Of a DNA stretch of 64,000 nucleotides, positions 41,200-53,900 are shown one piece after another. A program made the position numbers and the translations under genes. The notes beneath the pieces are model-generated. The model did not search any database, had not been told where the DNA came from, and worked only from the letters and a program-made list of their open reading frames with translations. The first letter of the stretch is position 1. Each line of letters begins with the position of its first letter. Source of the DNA: Sabethes cyaneus (lineage: Eukaryota > Arthropoda > Insecta > Diptera > Culicidae). The stretch covers positions 25,674,768 through 25,738,767 of the forward strand of contig NC_071355.1 of assembly GCF_943734655.1 (NCBI RefSeq), in the 5' to 3' direction.

Positions 41200-41420
41200 G
41201 GAAAGCTGAATCGGTACCAAACCGGGTTTTATTCGAAACCTCTGGCAGAAATCCGGCAGAAAAACCGCAAGGCGAAATTTCTGCCCGCATCGAATGTGTC
41301 ATTTCTGCTAGTTTTCACGGGTGACGGCGGCCAGAAATCCGGCAGAATGTCTGGCAGAAAAAGTTTTTCGCTGCCAGATTTTTGTTCGATTTCTGCCGGA
41401 CGCGCCTAAGCGGGCATTTG
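41200..41420. repeat. Cluster of CTGGCAGAAAT / CCGGCAGAA repeats
   Basis: The motif CTGGCAGAAATCCGGCAGAA or close variants occurs near 40992, 41241, 41328 and 41351, and in reverse complement near 41372 and 41389. The mixed orientation suggests a degenerate inverted-repeat element rather than a coding repeat. Confidence 0.6.
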
Positions 41421-41633
41421 CAGGGTATGAAATGGGGAAGGCAAACAAGAAAGCGACCAACATAGGTCTGGCCATCTCAAGTCCCTACCTAGCGTCTCCA
41501 CGCGGCCATACCCGGTAATGCTCTATTGGGTAGCTAAGCTAGGAGGTGCGATGATGCTGGATGGTTCCCGGCTGCCTGATTTTAAAACTACGATTTTGGG
41601 CGGACGGCTGAGCCACACGGTTAAGTAAGCCTA
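41421..41633 (+). repeat. Long inverted repeat, left copy (partner 44834-45050)
   Basis: About 210 bp from GGTATGAAATGGGGAAGGC to GTAAGCCTA reappear in reverse complement at 44834-45050, including GTCTCCACGCGGCCATACCC, GGTAATGCT and GCTAGGAGGTGCGATG. Identity by eye is about 85 percent. Each copy ends at the same bases, so this is a defined repeat unit. Confidence 0.8.
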
Positions 41634-42039
41634 GGGTGACCACACGTCCTGATTTACCAGGACATGTCCTGTTTCTACGAGCGTTGTCCTGGTTTACAGC
41701 GGAGAATCCTGATTTTTAAAATGAAATCCTGCTTTATTAAATAAATTGAAGTACAAATGTTTTTAAAGTCCTGCTTTGTCAGTTCCTCTAGAAACATAGG
41801 TTATCTTATCTTCGATGCCTGATTTTACATTTTCAGTCGAAAGCACTTTTTTCCCATCCAAGCTAACCACAAACCTCCCCTTGGGATCACCTGACCAACG
41901 GGTATTGAGCCTAATCTGTCTCAACGATGGCCGATTTTTCTCAAATATCATCAATATGCGTTCCCTAGGGGATGCGGATACGCCCTGAATAGTACCGGTA
42001 ACTGTTCGCTCAAACCTACCGACGGAATACAAAGTGCTC

Positions 42040-42850
42040 CCAGATTTTGATGCGGCGTCTTTCTACAATAGCAAGAAATTTCGTAGGGCAGTACCAGCCG
42101 AGCTTTACGAGAGGCCGTGCTACTACCACTACGGGTCAAATTTTCTCACTCAGACAATTCCTCCCGAGTTGTCGGGAGTACAACATGCCCACGGTTAATA
42201 TTGACGTGGATTCCAAGGCAGCATACGGTACCGTTAAACGTGAAGAGCTATGGCAGTTAGTGCACAAGAACGGTTATCCAGACCTACTAACGCGGTTGAC
42301 TCCTTTCGAATTGTCCTTTGGGCTGTTTGTTTAGCATCGTTATAGAAAGTGTGATTGATCCGACGAGCGAGCATCGAAACGAATGAGACGAACTTCAACA
42401 AAAGTAGCCAACTCCTTGTCTTTGTAGACGACTTTGATATCATTACTACTTCATTACAATCTACGCTAGTCCAAAAAGGGAAGTTACATATAGCTAAGGA
42501 GATTCAACGATGCATTTAAGGTGGAATTCGGACTTTCTTTTCACTCCACAAGACTTGTGCAGCTTTGCTTATGGAAGATAGACGTGTATTTGTACGAAAG
42601 GTGTTGCGGACTGTTTTTGGCGGAGTACAAGCTGAAAGCAGAAAATGGCGCAGGCATATGATTCGGTGGGCCAGCCATGTCGCAAAAATGCACCAACGAC
42701 TCTAGAAAAAGAGGGGTCTTACGTGCTGCGCAGTACGACCAGATGGCAGCTGACTTGCGAGTGTCGAGATGCTCAACGAATTGGCGATGAATATCCCAGG
42801 ACGAGTACAATGGAGAAAAGCTCTTGATATAGCATGAGCAACCCCGGGTC
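42040..42850 (+). mobile_element. RTE-like fragments
   Basis: Pieces in RTE order appear: GRATTTTGQIFSLRQFL (42111-42160), CREYNMPT, a FIDFKAAY-like DVDSKAAYGTVKREELWQLV (42204-42262), then after a large deletion a KGVADCFWRSTS-like segment near 42598 and a degraded tail to about 42850. The frames are broken. Confidence 0.7.
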
Positions 42851-43149
42851 CGTATGGTATGCCTTATTCGGTTTTGGTCTCCTATTTGATGTTTTTCTGG
42901 AGCTTGCCAGGATATTTGGGGGCCTTTCATCTGGTTTTCGGTACCATTTCGACGATAGTTAGGTTTAGCTGGCTCAGTGAAACTCACCATAGCATTTATA
43001 TAAGAAAGCATTTGGCTCCACAATAGAGTTTAATTTGGTTATCTGTATGGTTGGAGTGGTACATCATAACGATCATATTTGTCTAGCATTGTGAGAATTG
43101 TGCATCTAAACACAAGGAGCGGAAGGTTAGGTAGGTCGATTTATCGAAT

Positions 43150-43480
43150 CTAAATCTTCATAGGCCGACGGCGATGAGTTTGGGTAGTCGACTAATTTAT
43201 CTACCTTGGGTCACTGGTAACGGCAGACAATGATACTTGTCGTGAGATTCGGAGACGTATTAACAGCGGAAGTCGTGCTTCATAAGCAATTGCAGTCGAG
43301 CAGACTAAGTCCCCGTACAAAGACAAGACGCTTATTAGACCGGTTGTTTTACGGGCATGAAACTTGGACAATGCTCGAGGAGGACCTGCGAGTACTCTGT
43401 AACCGTCGGCTTAGTCTCTGCCCAAGATTTAGAAAACTATCGCGCGTGCAAAATATCAATGTCCCGCAATAAATTGGCAA
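43150..43480 (+). mobile_element. RTE-like tail fragment
   Basis: The plus strand carries degraded versions of the tail domain: a YLGSLVTAD-like run near 43200, KQLQSSRLSPRTK at 43287-43325, and LFYGHETWTMLEEDLRVL at 43346-43400. A further scrap, RSSAAYTKTEYGGGG, lies at about 44333-44380. Confidence 0.75.
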
Positions 43481-44833
43481 GAGAGTAGTTGGAACACTCT
43501 ATTGCGAACAGCTTTCACCGATGACGTGTACGCAGCCATACGTCTACAGAATCCACCCACCCACCACCAGGTGGCGGAAAATGGAGCAAAGCTAACATGG
43601 ATTGCGGTTGGCGACAAAGAGTCAAGAAAACGATAAGCAAGAGACAGTGGAGGTTGAACAAAAGATTGATTCATTACCCTATCCGAAGTTAAACAGTACG
43701 GTACCGAAAAACTAAATACAGTCGCGTAACTGAGACACTGAAGACAAAACTAAAATAAAAGTCTGCAAAGCAAACAACAGATATGGCTATCAGAAAATTG
43801 ACCGCTGCAAAACTCGACACTCAACAAACCATCCAGCTCTTGGGACCCATGAGTTTCCTGCGTTTACCTGACGGTTACCAACGTGACCCGAAACTGTACC
43901 TGAGTTGTACCGAATTTGATCCTCACATCCGCCGTTACCACCACATCGGTCAATCTTGAAGCTGAAGGAGCATCCCTGCCAACGACGCCATCGCAGTTAC
44001 GCCGCGTCGTCGCCATCGCGCTTATTCAGAGCCTCAAGTGCGCCCGCAGCCGGAACGCCGGTAGTAGACCATCAAGCCCCGTGCCAAAAGTTATCGACCT
44101 GACCGCAAACGGATCCCGGTCAGTATCTCCGCCGGAAGTGAAACCCCTAAATGTCAAACGGTAGGAGTTACCGAGGGAAAGCCGTTAATAAAGGGAACAG
44201 TTTAAGCAAAAGGTTTTCAGGTGTTTTCTTGACAACAAGTCGCGAACGTTTGCAGTCCCTGAGGTTTGTTTCAGGGGGTGTCGTAAGTGCTGGGTAGCTA
44301 CGACCCCGTCAGTTACAACTCGGAGCTTTCGGAACGATCTTCGGCGGCGTACACGAAAACGGAGTATGGAGGTGGAGGATGCATGAACTGGCACAGCATA
44401 GATAACCGTACACACCATGGGTGGCTGATATGGTGTACCCGTAAGTACACCATACACCTGGTCATGTCCCTACGATTGTAGAAATAGGTACGTTAGTTGG
44501 ACACCTACTTTACGAGGATGCGTAAAAACTCACGCAATCTTCATAGGTGTTCATGTATCCTGTAATATACGATATGAATACACAAGCGAAAAAATAAATT
44601 AAAGTGGAGCATATATGGGCAAAAATAGAACCATCTCACCACCAATCCGTCGAATGAATTATAATTGCTTCATTTGAGTTTCCATCAGTGCATCTAATAT
44701 CCAATAATTAATGTAATTCTTGATTCTGATATCCATGTGCATTATATAAACTTGTCACGGCCAAAGTGAAAAACTATACAGTATGAGGTGCTTGATAAGC
44801 TAAAACCAAACAAATCATTAGAATAACATATTA

Positions 44834-45050
44834 GGCTTACCTGGCTGTGTGGCTCAGCTGTCTGTCCAAAATGGCAGTTTTGAAAGCAGGCAGCCAGGAT
44901 CCACACAGCATCGCACCTCCTAGCTGAGCTACTCAATAAAGCATTACCGGGTATGGCCGCGTGGAGACGCTAGCTAGGGGCTTGGCAAGCAAGAGCTATG
45001 TTGGTCGCTTTCTTGTTTGCCTTCCCCATTTCATACCCACGAAGAGTTTC
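44834..45050 (-). repeat. Long inverted repeat, right copy (partner 41421-41633)
   Basis: This is the reverse complement of the left copy, ending at CCATTTCATACCC. The 3.2 kb between the copies contains mainly RTE scraps. The two could be independent insertions of one repeat in opposite orientation, or the ends of a composite element. Confidence 0.8.
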
Positions 45051-45457
45051 TGTCACTTTTGCAAAAAATACATGCAAGCCATGATACGTTATCATTTTCT
45101 TCGACCAATCAGGATGCGAAGATTTCTAGTTGGACAATGCTTCATTATTTTCAGTTTTTCAATGGTGTACACTTTCGAAATAGTAGCGTTCTTGATTGGA
45201 GCCAATTCTTAGAAGATATTTCTACCGATTGGTGCAAAAATATTGAAAACCTATCGGAAAACCGCTAAGCTAGTAACGTTCAAAACCTGACCACTTTTCG
45301 AGAGATTTTTTAGAATGACACCCTACCCAGCCAAATCTTGCCGTAAGACGTAGTCCTACGTCAAAATTGCCGGACAGGTGTTCCGAGCAATGCAAGTGTT
45401 ATTCTAATTTAGTTCCACTTTCGTATATTCCTATGCTTTCAGCTTTATTTATAACCG

Positions 45458-46260
45458 AGAAGCGCTAGTCTGTTCGCAGCATAGCTCCATTATCTGCCGT
45501 AGCTGTTCGCGATCGACTGTATCGTATGCTGCCCTGAAATTTACGAAAATATGATGCGTGGGTACGTTGCACTCCTAACATTTCTGGAGGATTTGTGGGA
45601 AAGTGAAAATTTAATCCATACTAGTATACGGACCCGCATAAACGCGGTCTGGCACTGCCTTACGAAATCTAGCAAAGTATGGAAGAGCACCTTGTAGGTG
45701 GCGTTGACCAGCATAATGCCACGATGATTACAGCGATCTAGTCGATTGCCCTTTTTGTAGATGGAACAAACCACGCCTTTCATCCACTCTGCCGGTATTT
45801 TCTCCTCCTTCCAAATTCTTGAAATTGCCCAGTGAAGTGCCGTTGCTAGCGGATCTTGGCCATTGTTGTAGAGTGCTACCGGAAATCGATCCTTCCCGGT
45901 GGCTCTATTATTCTTCAGCTGACCGATTTCTTGTTGGATCTCTTCGAGATCGGAAGCCGGCACGCTGTTATCGTTTGCAGGCACTCCTAGGTTAACTTCC
46001 GTTGCCTATCCTTCTGTGTAGCCTTTGAGAGGCTCATCGAAGAAATGCTTCCACCTACCGACCACCTCGCACTCGTTTGTGGCCAGGTTTCCCTCATCGT
46101 CCCTACACACATGAGGCTTCGGTGCTTTACGAGATTGGTTTACCTACTTACAGAACTTGTGCGTCTCATTAGCGCGGAATAGTTGTTCTAGTTCCTGCGC
46201 TTTTTCCTCTTCAGGACCGTTGACCACTTGCACTCCTTCCGTGCTCGTCGATACTTGGCC
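45458..46260 (-). mobile_element. RTE-like fragment, RT N-terminal part
   Basis: A 147-codon minus-strand frame (45984-45541) covers PASDLEEIQQEIGQLKNNRA, WAISRIWKEEKIPAEWMKGV, VCSIYKKGNRLDRCNHRGIM and VNATYKVL. Upstream pieces to about 46260 give a degraded KFYQKLN-type region. The downstream end joins FRAAYDTVDREQLR-type sequence near 45530-45480 after a deletion. The copy is inactive. Confidence 0.85.
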
Positions 46261-46480
46261 AAATTAGATAGTTTTTTCAAGCTATTTTTTCCTCTCCTTC
46301 GCTTTTTGACATTCCCCGTAAAACTAATCTGCGGTTGACCGCCGAGTGCATCCGTCTTCGAGGGTTGACCGAGGGAGGCACCTAGCTCCACAAAGGAACA
46401 CATTTTTATCGTAATTCAGCACAATTGTTGGTCAAATATTGGCCAAATTACACTTGAAATTCAATTTTCATGCTGTTTTA

Positions 46481-48542
46481 CCTTTGTTATACTATAACAA
46501 AGGTTTAAAAATTGGTCGAAAAACACGAAATTGATCCGAGGCCCGGAGGGCCAAGTCACATATACCAATCGATAGGGTTCGACGATTTGAGCAATGTCTG
46601 TGTGTGTGTGTGTGTGTATGTATGTAATGATTTTTTCTATCGCCTGTTTCTCAAAGATGGCTGAACCGAATCGTTCGCTATTACTTTTGTTTGAAAGGTA
46701 TTATTGTCTAGTAGATCACTATTGAGTTGCTTCGTGACACGGCGTTTCGTTTAAAAGTTATAAGCAAAAATGTGAAAAATACGTGACGCGGGTTTCTCTA
46801 GAACTACATGACCGATTTCAACGATCTTAGTATCAAATGAAAGCCCATATTAAAGCTAAATTATTTAGAAATTTTTAATTGAAAACAAACAAGTAGTTTA
46901 AAAGTTATGCTTAAAAAACCTGTTTTGACAAGGAAATAATTATCGCCTGTTTCTTAGAGATGGCCAAACCGATTTATGCGCTATTAGTCTCATTTGAAAG
47001 ATAATATATGCTAATAGATCACTATTGAATGGTTTTTTGATTGGACGTTTAATTTGAAAGTTATGAGCAACCGTCTACACCACACCAAAATTAACAATAA
47101 TTTATAATGATTTTAACCAATATAATTTACCTAATTTCAATTATTTTAATATCAAACGAGAGGTTTCGACACTACGAATATATATGCAAAATTTCATAAG
47201 AATTGGTTGTACCGGTCAAAAGATATTAACCCTCGAACACTTGCGCCAACTTTTGCAACACAGTTACTCGCGCGCACTATAACCCCAAACCAAAGAAAAC
47301 GTGCGCACTAGAGGTTTGACTGGGAAAACTTGGTTTTAGGTTTATCGAACCTTTAGAATAGTTTCTTGAAATTAAAAGCTCTATCGTCTGGTGGAATCTA
47401 AATTTTGATTAATCCCCCTAAAAGTGAAATAAAAAAAATTATTTTTCTTCAGTGTCAATATAACACATTGATGTGCTCTGCAAAGTTATAGAGCATATTA
47501 TTACAAGAAATTTTGCTAGAGACAGTAGCCTTCCATCTCTGCAGCTAAGATAGAAAAATCTTATTTATTGTATATGAATTTGTAAACTCAGTTTTTATAT
47601 TTTTGCTCTTTTTGTAATTGTTGTATGACTTTTTCTTGTTTTACAAAATTGTACAAATGATAAAAATTCACAACTTTGCTGAATATAGTATACCTCTATG
47701 TTTGCTTGTTTAGGAACTGTAGAACTTTGATTATAAAAAATACCTTAATTTTGATTACGAATTACTCGACTACCAGCAGACGGATACATTTTAAACATTT
47801 TACATTGGCTAGTTTTGCTGGATACAGACACCATTTTTCCATATGAAGAAACGAAAGAAAATTCCACTTGCGGTCAATTGCGGTACACCTCGCATGCTGA
47901 TTGTTTCGTTTCTGTGATGACGGTTTATGCTGATCTATTTTTCCAACAATTTAAATTATTAATGCATTGAATAATTATGACATTTTGCTCAGAATAAGTT
48001 TATTGAAGAATATTCGTTAGTTAAACAACGATTTGTAACTTTATAACAATATGGCGTTGAAAAACCTACACATGGTGTACAAAATACAACAACGTGAGTA
48101 ACCGCAGGTTAATAAAAATTGATGAAAATTATTCTAGAAATCTCTATTGATGTGAATCAAATAGAATGGCATTACAGGAAATTATGCATAGTTCAAAAAC
48201 CTATAAACTAGACCTTTACTAGACAATGTATATGTTAAAGGATAAAATTTCCTCTTACAACTTACTTTTATTTGAACTTACTCAGATTAATAACAACTTA
48301 CTTATCCTTACTCAGCAATTTCATGAAAAAAGGATCTATCAAATAGGATTAAGTGTTCCTATTTTGCTCAAATTTTGTAAACTTATTCAATTTTCAAAAA
48401 TTTCATGTAAACCAACGCACTACGCAACGATAACCAATAGATGAATTATGTTCCGAAGACGTGTCGATTTCTATCTCAAATAGCAAGTAAGACCGTATAA
48501 CAAAGGTTCCTTTCACCACTAGGTGGATTAAATCGGGTTTTT
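46481..48542 (+). repeat. Mosquito repeat with CCTTTGTTATA ends
   Basis: The left end contains the palindrome CCTTTGTTATACTATAACAAAGG (46481-46503). The right end contains TATAACAAAGG (48496-48506) and then TTCCTTTCACCACTAGGTGG. The left part has the motif GAGGCCCGGAGGGCC and a GT microsatellite near 46600; two tandem-like paragraphs, each with a GATGGC-A-ACCGA block (46656 and 46960), follow. From experience such sequence is abundant in Aedes genomes. No protein is encoded. Whether this is one element or two is unclear. Confidence 0.55.
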
Positions 48543-50484
48543 TTTGTATTTACCTGTGTTCTATTGGTTTTCTTTCAATTGCAATGCTCCCTGGAGACGA
48601 GCCGCATGAACCAAAATAATCTAATCTTTTTAAAAATGAAACACGCTCTCTTCATTTACACAAATCTGTGTGTTGTTTTCCTTTATTTTAATTTACGATC
48701 TTTCCCTCTTGCATATTTCTGTCTTCCGTCAACAAACCTAGCGGACTATCTTGACTGTACTGCTGCGGTATGTGATATATAGAGGTGTTTGTGTGTATTT
48801 CAATGTAACTGTGTACCGTATGTGTGTATGTGCATTTCTATAGCTTCTTCCTCCCCTCTTTCTAACGAACAGCATACCAAACATACCGCAAGCAGGTTGA
48901 CCGCGTGCCCACTTCTCACTGCGCATACCTTCTAACTGATGATCCAGTACAATAAATAGCTAAACTATAGATCACTTATTCATGCAAATTTGCGTTTGAG
49001 TGTGTTATGAGAGTGTGTGTCTACCATTACATTGATATTTTCCTCTTTTTTTCATTTTTGGAAATCAACATTATCCTTGTATTCTATTTTAGATAATGTT
49101 TTATCTATTTGCATCTTAATTATATCGTATTTTCCAAATTGGGGCTGTGAAAACGACTTTTTCTCGTTTGTTTTACTTGCTTACTTCGACTTCTAATGTT
49201 TTCTGGTTATATCTCTTGTCGGTATTGAATTAATATAGTATTTTTTTTTTGTTAGACTTACGTTTGTTTAATATCAGTTATTTGATTTTTGATCTGCTTT
49301 ATTGATAATTTTACTAAAAATTATTTGTTTCTTTCTTCACTTTAAATATTACTTTTTAATTGTTTTATTTGTATCGTAGAAGGATGGTAAAAGTATATGT
49401 TCTCAGCAATGTTGCTCGCGACTACTACGAAATGGCAAAGTGCGAGTTATATCCCAACATGTTCTCAGCCGCTGCTGCTGATCGTGCAAACTCGATAGTT
49501 TTGTATTGTGAATAATGTGGTTCATCAAAAGTCGTATTCTGTATAGTATTATTGTTGTTGCATTGTTGCTTGTTGTCTGAATTTTATCCAAAGTAGTTCT
49601 GTATCTGTTCTGTTATTTAGCTTTAGAAAAATAAATAGACAAAATAGGTTTCTCCTTCTTCTGTTTACCTACTAGCTCACACTCACTGGACTATTATTTG
49701 TCAGTTTCGCAAAATATATCGTTTTTTAGAAGCGAGAAAATCATTTACTTTGCCTTCTTCCGAGTGTCGTGCAACAATTAGGTGGAAATTGATGACTTGT
49801 TCTCTTCCTGGTCGACAAATGGTGCTAATGAAATGAAATCTTTCGCCCACGCGTTCCGGCTATCGTTCGACAAAAATGAATAGCGATGTATAGGTTAACT
49901 TTTCCATCATTTCTTTCAACAAATTATATGTTATGGAACGCAAATGTTTATCTTAGCTTAATGCAGAATGAGCAATGAAAAAATGTCTTATTGGCCTATT
50001 AGGTATTAGTGTGTAGCAGGTTTACAAGAATGCTAACTGAATAATAATATTTACAACCTCTCCAGGAGAATAAAGGGAAAAATATGAGAGAAAATGGTAG
50101 CGAATTATGGTGATACTTGACCTAACCAAAGGAATCACGATTTGCTTTAAAAGGTAAAATATATAACTGATCGTTGTGAAATAACAGATTAAATACTTCA
50201 TCAGATTTGTTGTCTATACCTACAACAAAACTGAAAAACAAACTAAATAAACGGAAAAAATAGCAAGAGTCATTGATATATATGGTGATTACTAATTATC
50301 GTTTCTACAGATTTTAAAATAGTTTTCATCTCTTACTATCTTTGATCTAAAGATTTTAAAATATGTCCCTTAAATTTGAAAGCGCACTCCGTAATACTCT
50401 CGCTCGCCCTACTTAAAGTCTACACAAAACAGAACATAACCGAAACAAACACCGCACGTAGCCTATACATCACGTACACACATC
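48543..50484 (-). other. 3' flank / probable 3' UTR of the PTPN9 gene
   Basis: No other gene is seen. Minus-strand AATAAA hexamers lie at 49369-49364 and 49303-49298, about 1.1-1.2 kb below the stop codon, and are plausible polyadenylation signals. The sequence is AT-rich without transposon domains. Confidence 0.4.
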
Positions 50485-50919
50485 CTAATCGGAGTCGTCG
50501 TCCCGATCGTCGAACCCGGACAGATCTGCCGACTGCAGCATGGATCTAGACAGCGCATACTCGATCAGTGCCAGATGGCAGAACACGTACTGGTCCGGCA
50601 TCTGGATCGAGTAGGCTCGCTGGGAGCGAATTTTCTCCACCGTGCCCTTAATATCGGCGCTACCAACGTCCTCCAGTCGCGATATGCAAATGTCCAGCGT
50701 GATAAACGTACCTGTCCGGCCGATGCCTGCACTGCAGTGTACCACAATTGGCGGTCCACGGGGATGGCCAGCCCACAGGTCGCCGAGGGACCGCACCATT
50801 TCGGCTTGCTTTTCGCGAGCCCGCTGCAAGAAGTTCAGCATGGCATGGGCCGATGCCGGAACCCCGTAATCCGGCCAGCTGGTGAACTGCCAATGGGACA
50901 CGCTGCGTATTTCGTCAGT
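50485..50919 (-). CDS. PTPN9: PTPN9-type last exon (WPD loop, P-loop, Q-loop)
   Basis: The acceptor ATTTTCAG ends at 50920 and the exon begins TDEIRSVSHWQFTSWPDYGV in phase 0. It encodes 144 residues with the general acid Asp in WPD, the P-loop HCSAGIGRTGTF and the Q-loop, then a TAG stop at 50485-50487. All catalytic residues are present, so an active enzyme is expected. Confidence 0.95.
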   Translation of the reverse strand, partial: TDEIRSVSHWQFTSWPDYGVPASAHAMLNFLQRAREKQAEMVRSLGDLWAGHPRGPPIVVHCSAGIGRTGTFITLDICISRLEDVGSADIKGTVEKIRSQRAYSIQMPDQYVFCHLALIEYALSRSMLQSADLSGFDDRDDDSD

Positions 50920-53900
50920 CTGAAAATGGTTGAAATTATTCCAGATTAATTAGATTCTCCACCAATAGAGCATAAGGATATGAGCAGTTACCTTTATGTT
51001 CTTCAGCTCCAATTCAGCCACCGTGTAATCTTCGCTCGTCTCCACCGCCAGCGTTCGCACCTGGAAGCAACCGTACTCGACGAAGTTGCCCTCGGTCGGT
51101 TCCCAGTACTGGCCGCATTTCACCCGGCCACGCTCCATCACCCGTGTTGTCATTACTATCACCAGACAGTGCTGCTCCCACACCATCCGCCAGAAGTCGT
51201 AGGAGGTCTTCGGCAGCGGACCCTGCGTGGAAATGTACGCATTCTTCTGCTTGTACCCGTCGACAAAGTTCGCATTGATATAGTCCGACGTCGGATCTTC
51301 GTCCTCCTGGGACAGCACGACCCGACTGTGATCGTAGCACAGCACATCGGTGTAGCGGTTCTTCGCTAGATTGTTTCTTAACCTGCAAAACAGAGCGGAA
51401 ATTGACGATTATTATTTTATGGATTTCCAATATTCTTGCACCAATCGTAAGTGTTCTACGCATGGACTCCAACAGAAAAAAAACTATAAAAAAAATCGTG
51501 CCACGTTTTGTTTTTGTCATATTCAATACTTTTGCCAAGAAATCGAGGTGTTTTATTACAATACAAACATACACATCAATTTGAATATTCAGTGCAGCGG
51601 CTGCCGACAAACGCTTGAAGAAGAGAAAACTGATTTTTCTCGCTTCTGAAAATTTAGTTGAAATATTCTTTGGACTGGAGTAATTTTCTTCACCTTCTTC
51701 TCATTTTTATAATACCGGGCTATTAAAAAAGCACTAAAAAAGTCAAATTTTATTTTCTCAAGATCTCAAGTTTCGAAAATTCGGTTCAGACTTCTGCTTC
51801 CAGCATTGGACAAAAGGTAGGAGTCATAACGACTACTTATTAAGCGTAGCTACCAACCCCCCCTCCCCACACCTTCCCGCTCTTTTCCTTCCCCCTTTTC
51901 ATTACTTTCCTTACCGCCCCTCCATCAATTGTAGAACCACCGTTTCTAAAAACAGTCGAATTTTATTTTCTCAAGATCTCAAGTTTATTCTCGTATTATT
52001 CTCGTTTTATTCTCGTACTATTTAAGTTTTATTCGCCTAAATTTTAGGTTTTTATCATCGTTCGGTTTCGCTTTGAAATGAGAATTTAATTAAAATTCTA
52101 GTATGTAAACAAAAGGGGTCAGTCCCGGCGTAGTGGTTAGCATTCAAGCCTCTCATGCCGAGGAACCCGGGTTCAAATCCCAACCCCGCAGAAGTCACGA
52201 ATGACCCAAAACTGGTTAAAGTAACTATAATCTAAACAAACAAAAAATGTACATTGGAGTCGCTTTTTTATTTTTTACAGAGATACTTTCTAAGTTTTCT
52301 TGTGTTCTTTTTCGTGTAAAAAGCCCGACAAAAAATTTATACAAATCGTTTTAAAATGCTTGAAAACCGCAATGTTTGAAAACCGGTACGAACAAAAAAT
52401 CTGTACTTTGTAAATCTCTGCTCCTCTGGCTCATGGGTTTCCACATGTTTTGGCGGTCGATGATACCATATGCAGCTTTGAAATCAATTAACAGGGCATG
52501 CGTGAAGGCTCTGTATTCACGGTCTTTTCGAAAGATCTGCAGATCCTGGTCGCCTTATTACTACCGGATGTGAAGCAAACATCACCTTTGCTGGGTAGCT
52601 GTCTGGCATTCTCGCGACATGCCCGGCCCATTGTATCCGGCCAGGTTTAGCTACCTTTCGAATACCAGGTTCACCAGAGAGCTGTGCAAGTTCATGGTTC
52701 ATCATCCGTCTACAAGACACGAATGCACCGAAACGCCCGGTGTAAAATGTCTCTAATAAATAAACCGACCAACCAATCTTCCGTCTACATACTCCGTTCT
52801 TCTTTACACGGCCATAGATCGTTCTTAAATAGCACTCGTCTTTCGAAAAGTCTGAGCACTCGTAGGCCCTCCTCGATCAATTATCCATGTTTCTTGTCCG
52901 TAGTGAACAACCAGTCTAATGAGCGTCCTGTACAGAATACACTTTGTACGAGGGCTTAATTTGTTTCCGCCTCTAGTTTCTGATAATAAAGAACAGAAGT
53001 TGGCGCTAGTGTTTCATCATACGCCATGCGTGAGAGTATGCTTGAAACTACCAATGTTTCCCTGTTGAATACAACAGATGTTACTTCGTAATGCATATTG
53101 AACATTTCGGAAGCAGCCCACTTTTGCGTGACAATAAACTTACTCAACGCAGTAACAGTACTCTCTCATGCATCTTAGTGTCTGTTGTTGACCGTCCTTC
53201 AACGAAGCCGGATTGATAAATTCACACAAATCCATTCGCAATTGCTGATATTCGGATTTAGGACAGCATTTCGTAGGCGGCATTGAGAACGCTGGTCGCT
53301 CGATAGTTCTCACAGTCCAACTTGTCGCCCTTCTTGTAGATCGGGTAGATATTTAACCCTATCTTTCCACTCCTCTGGTTGCTGTTCTGAATCCCAAATT
53401 ATAATAATTAGTCCGTACAGACAAGTGGCCAGCTTTTCTGGTGCCATTTTCATAAACTCCGATCCGATGCCATCTTTCCCAGCTGATTTATTGTTATTTA
53501 GCTACCTGATGGTCTGCTTAACTTCGTTAGCTTCGCCCATCGTTGAGGCCGTTTATCGCACTGTTGAAATTGCTTTTCCCACCGCCTGGGCGCCATTCAG
53601 GTGGTCGTCGAAGTGCTGTTTCCACCTTTCGGTTACCTCACGATCGGCCGTCACATTTCGGCTCGTGGCACAAAACCTTTGCGGGATGAGTTCAATTTCT
53701 GGTGGAACTTTCGCGTTTCCTGCTCCAACTTAGCATATTTGGGTACGCTGCATCTAACTAGGTAGGTGTTCCGAATCTCAAATCTTTACAATCAGCCGGT
53801 GAAGAAGTTTCGCTTCAATGTCATCCTTTCCTACCGACTTATCATTTTTCAACCCAGAATTACTCGCTCTGTTGTATTTTGTACAACGCATGTGGAACGT

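Noticed and set aside
41635..41770. AGGGTGACCACACGTCCTG-type transposon end with TCCTG repeats
   Set aside because: Only one end was seen; without the partner end I could not define an element.
51014..51610. 198-codon minus-strand frame
   Set aside because: It overlaps the PTPN9 middle exon in a wrong frame and runs into the intron.
52116..52191. Possible functional tRNA gene
   Set aside because: Boxes A and B are good but the acceptor stem pairs poorly and a SINE-like tail follows; I treat it as a SINE head.
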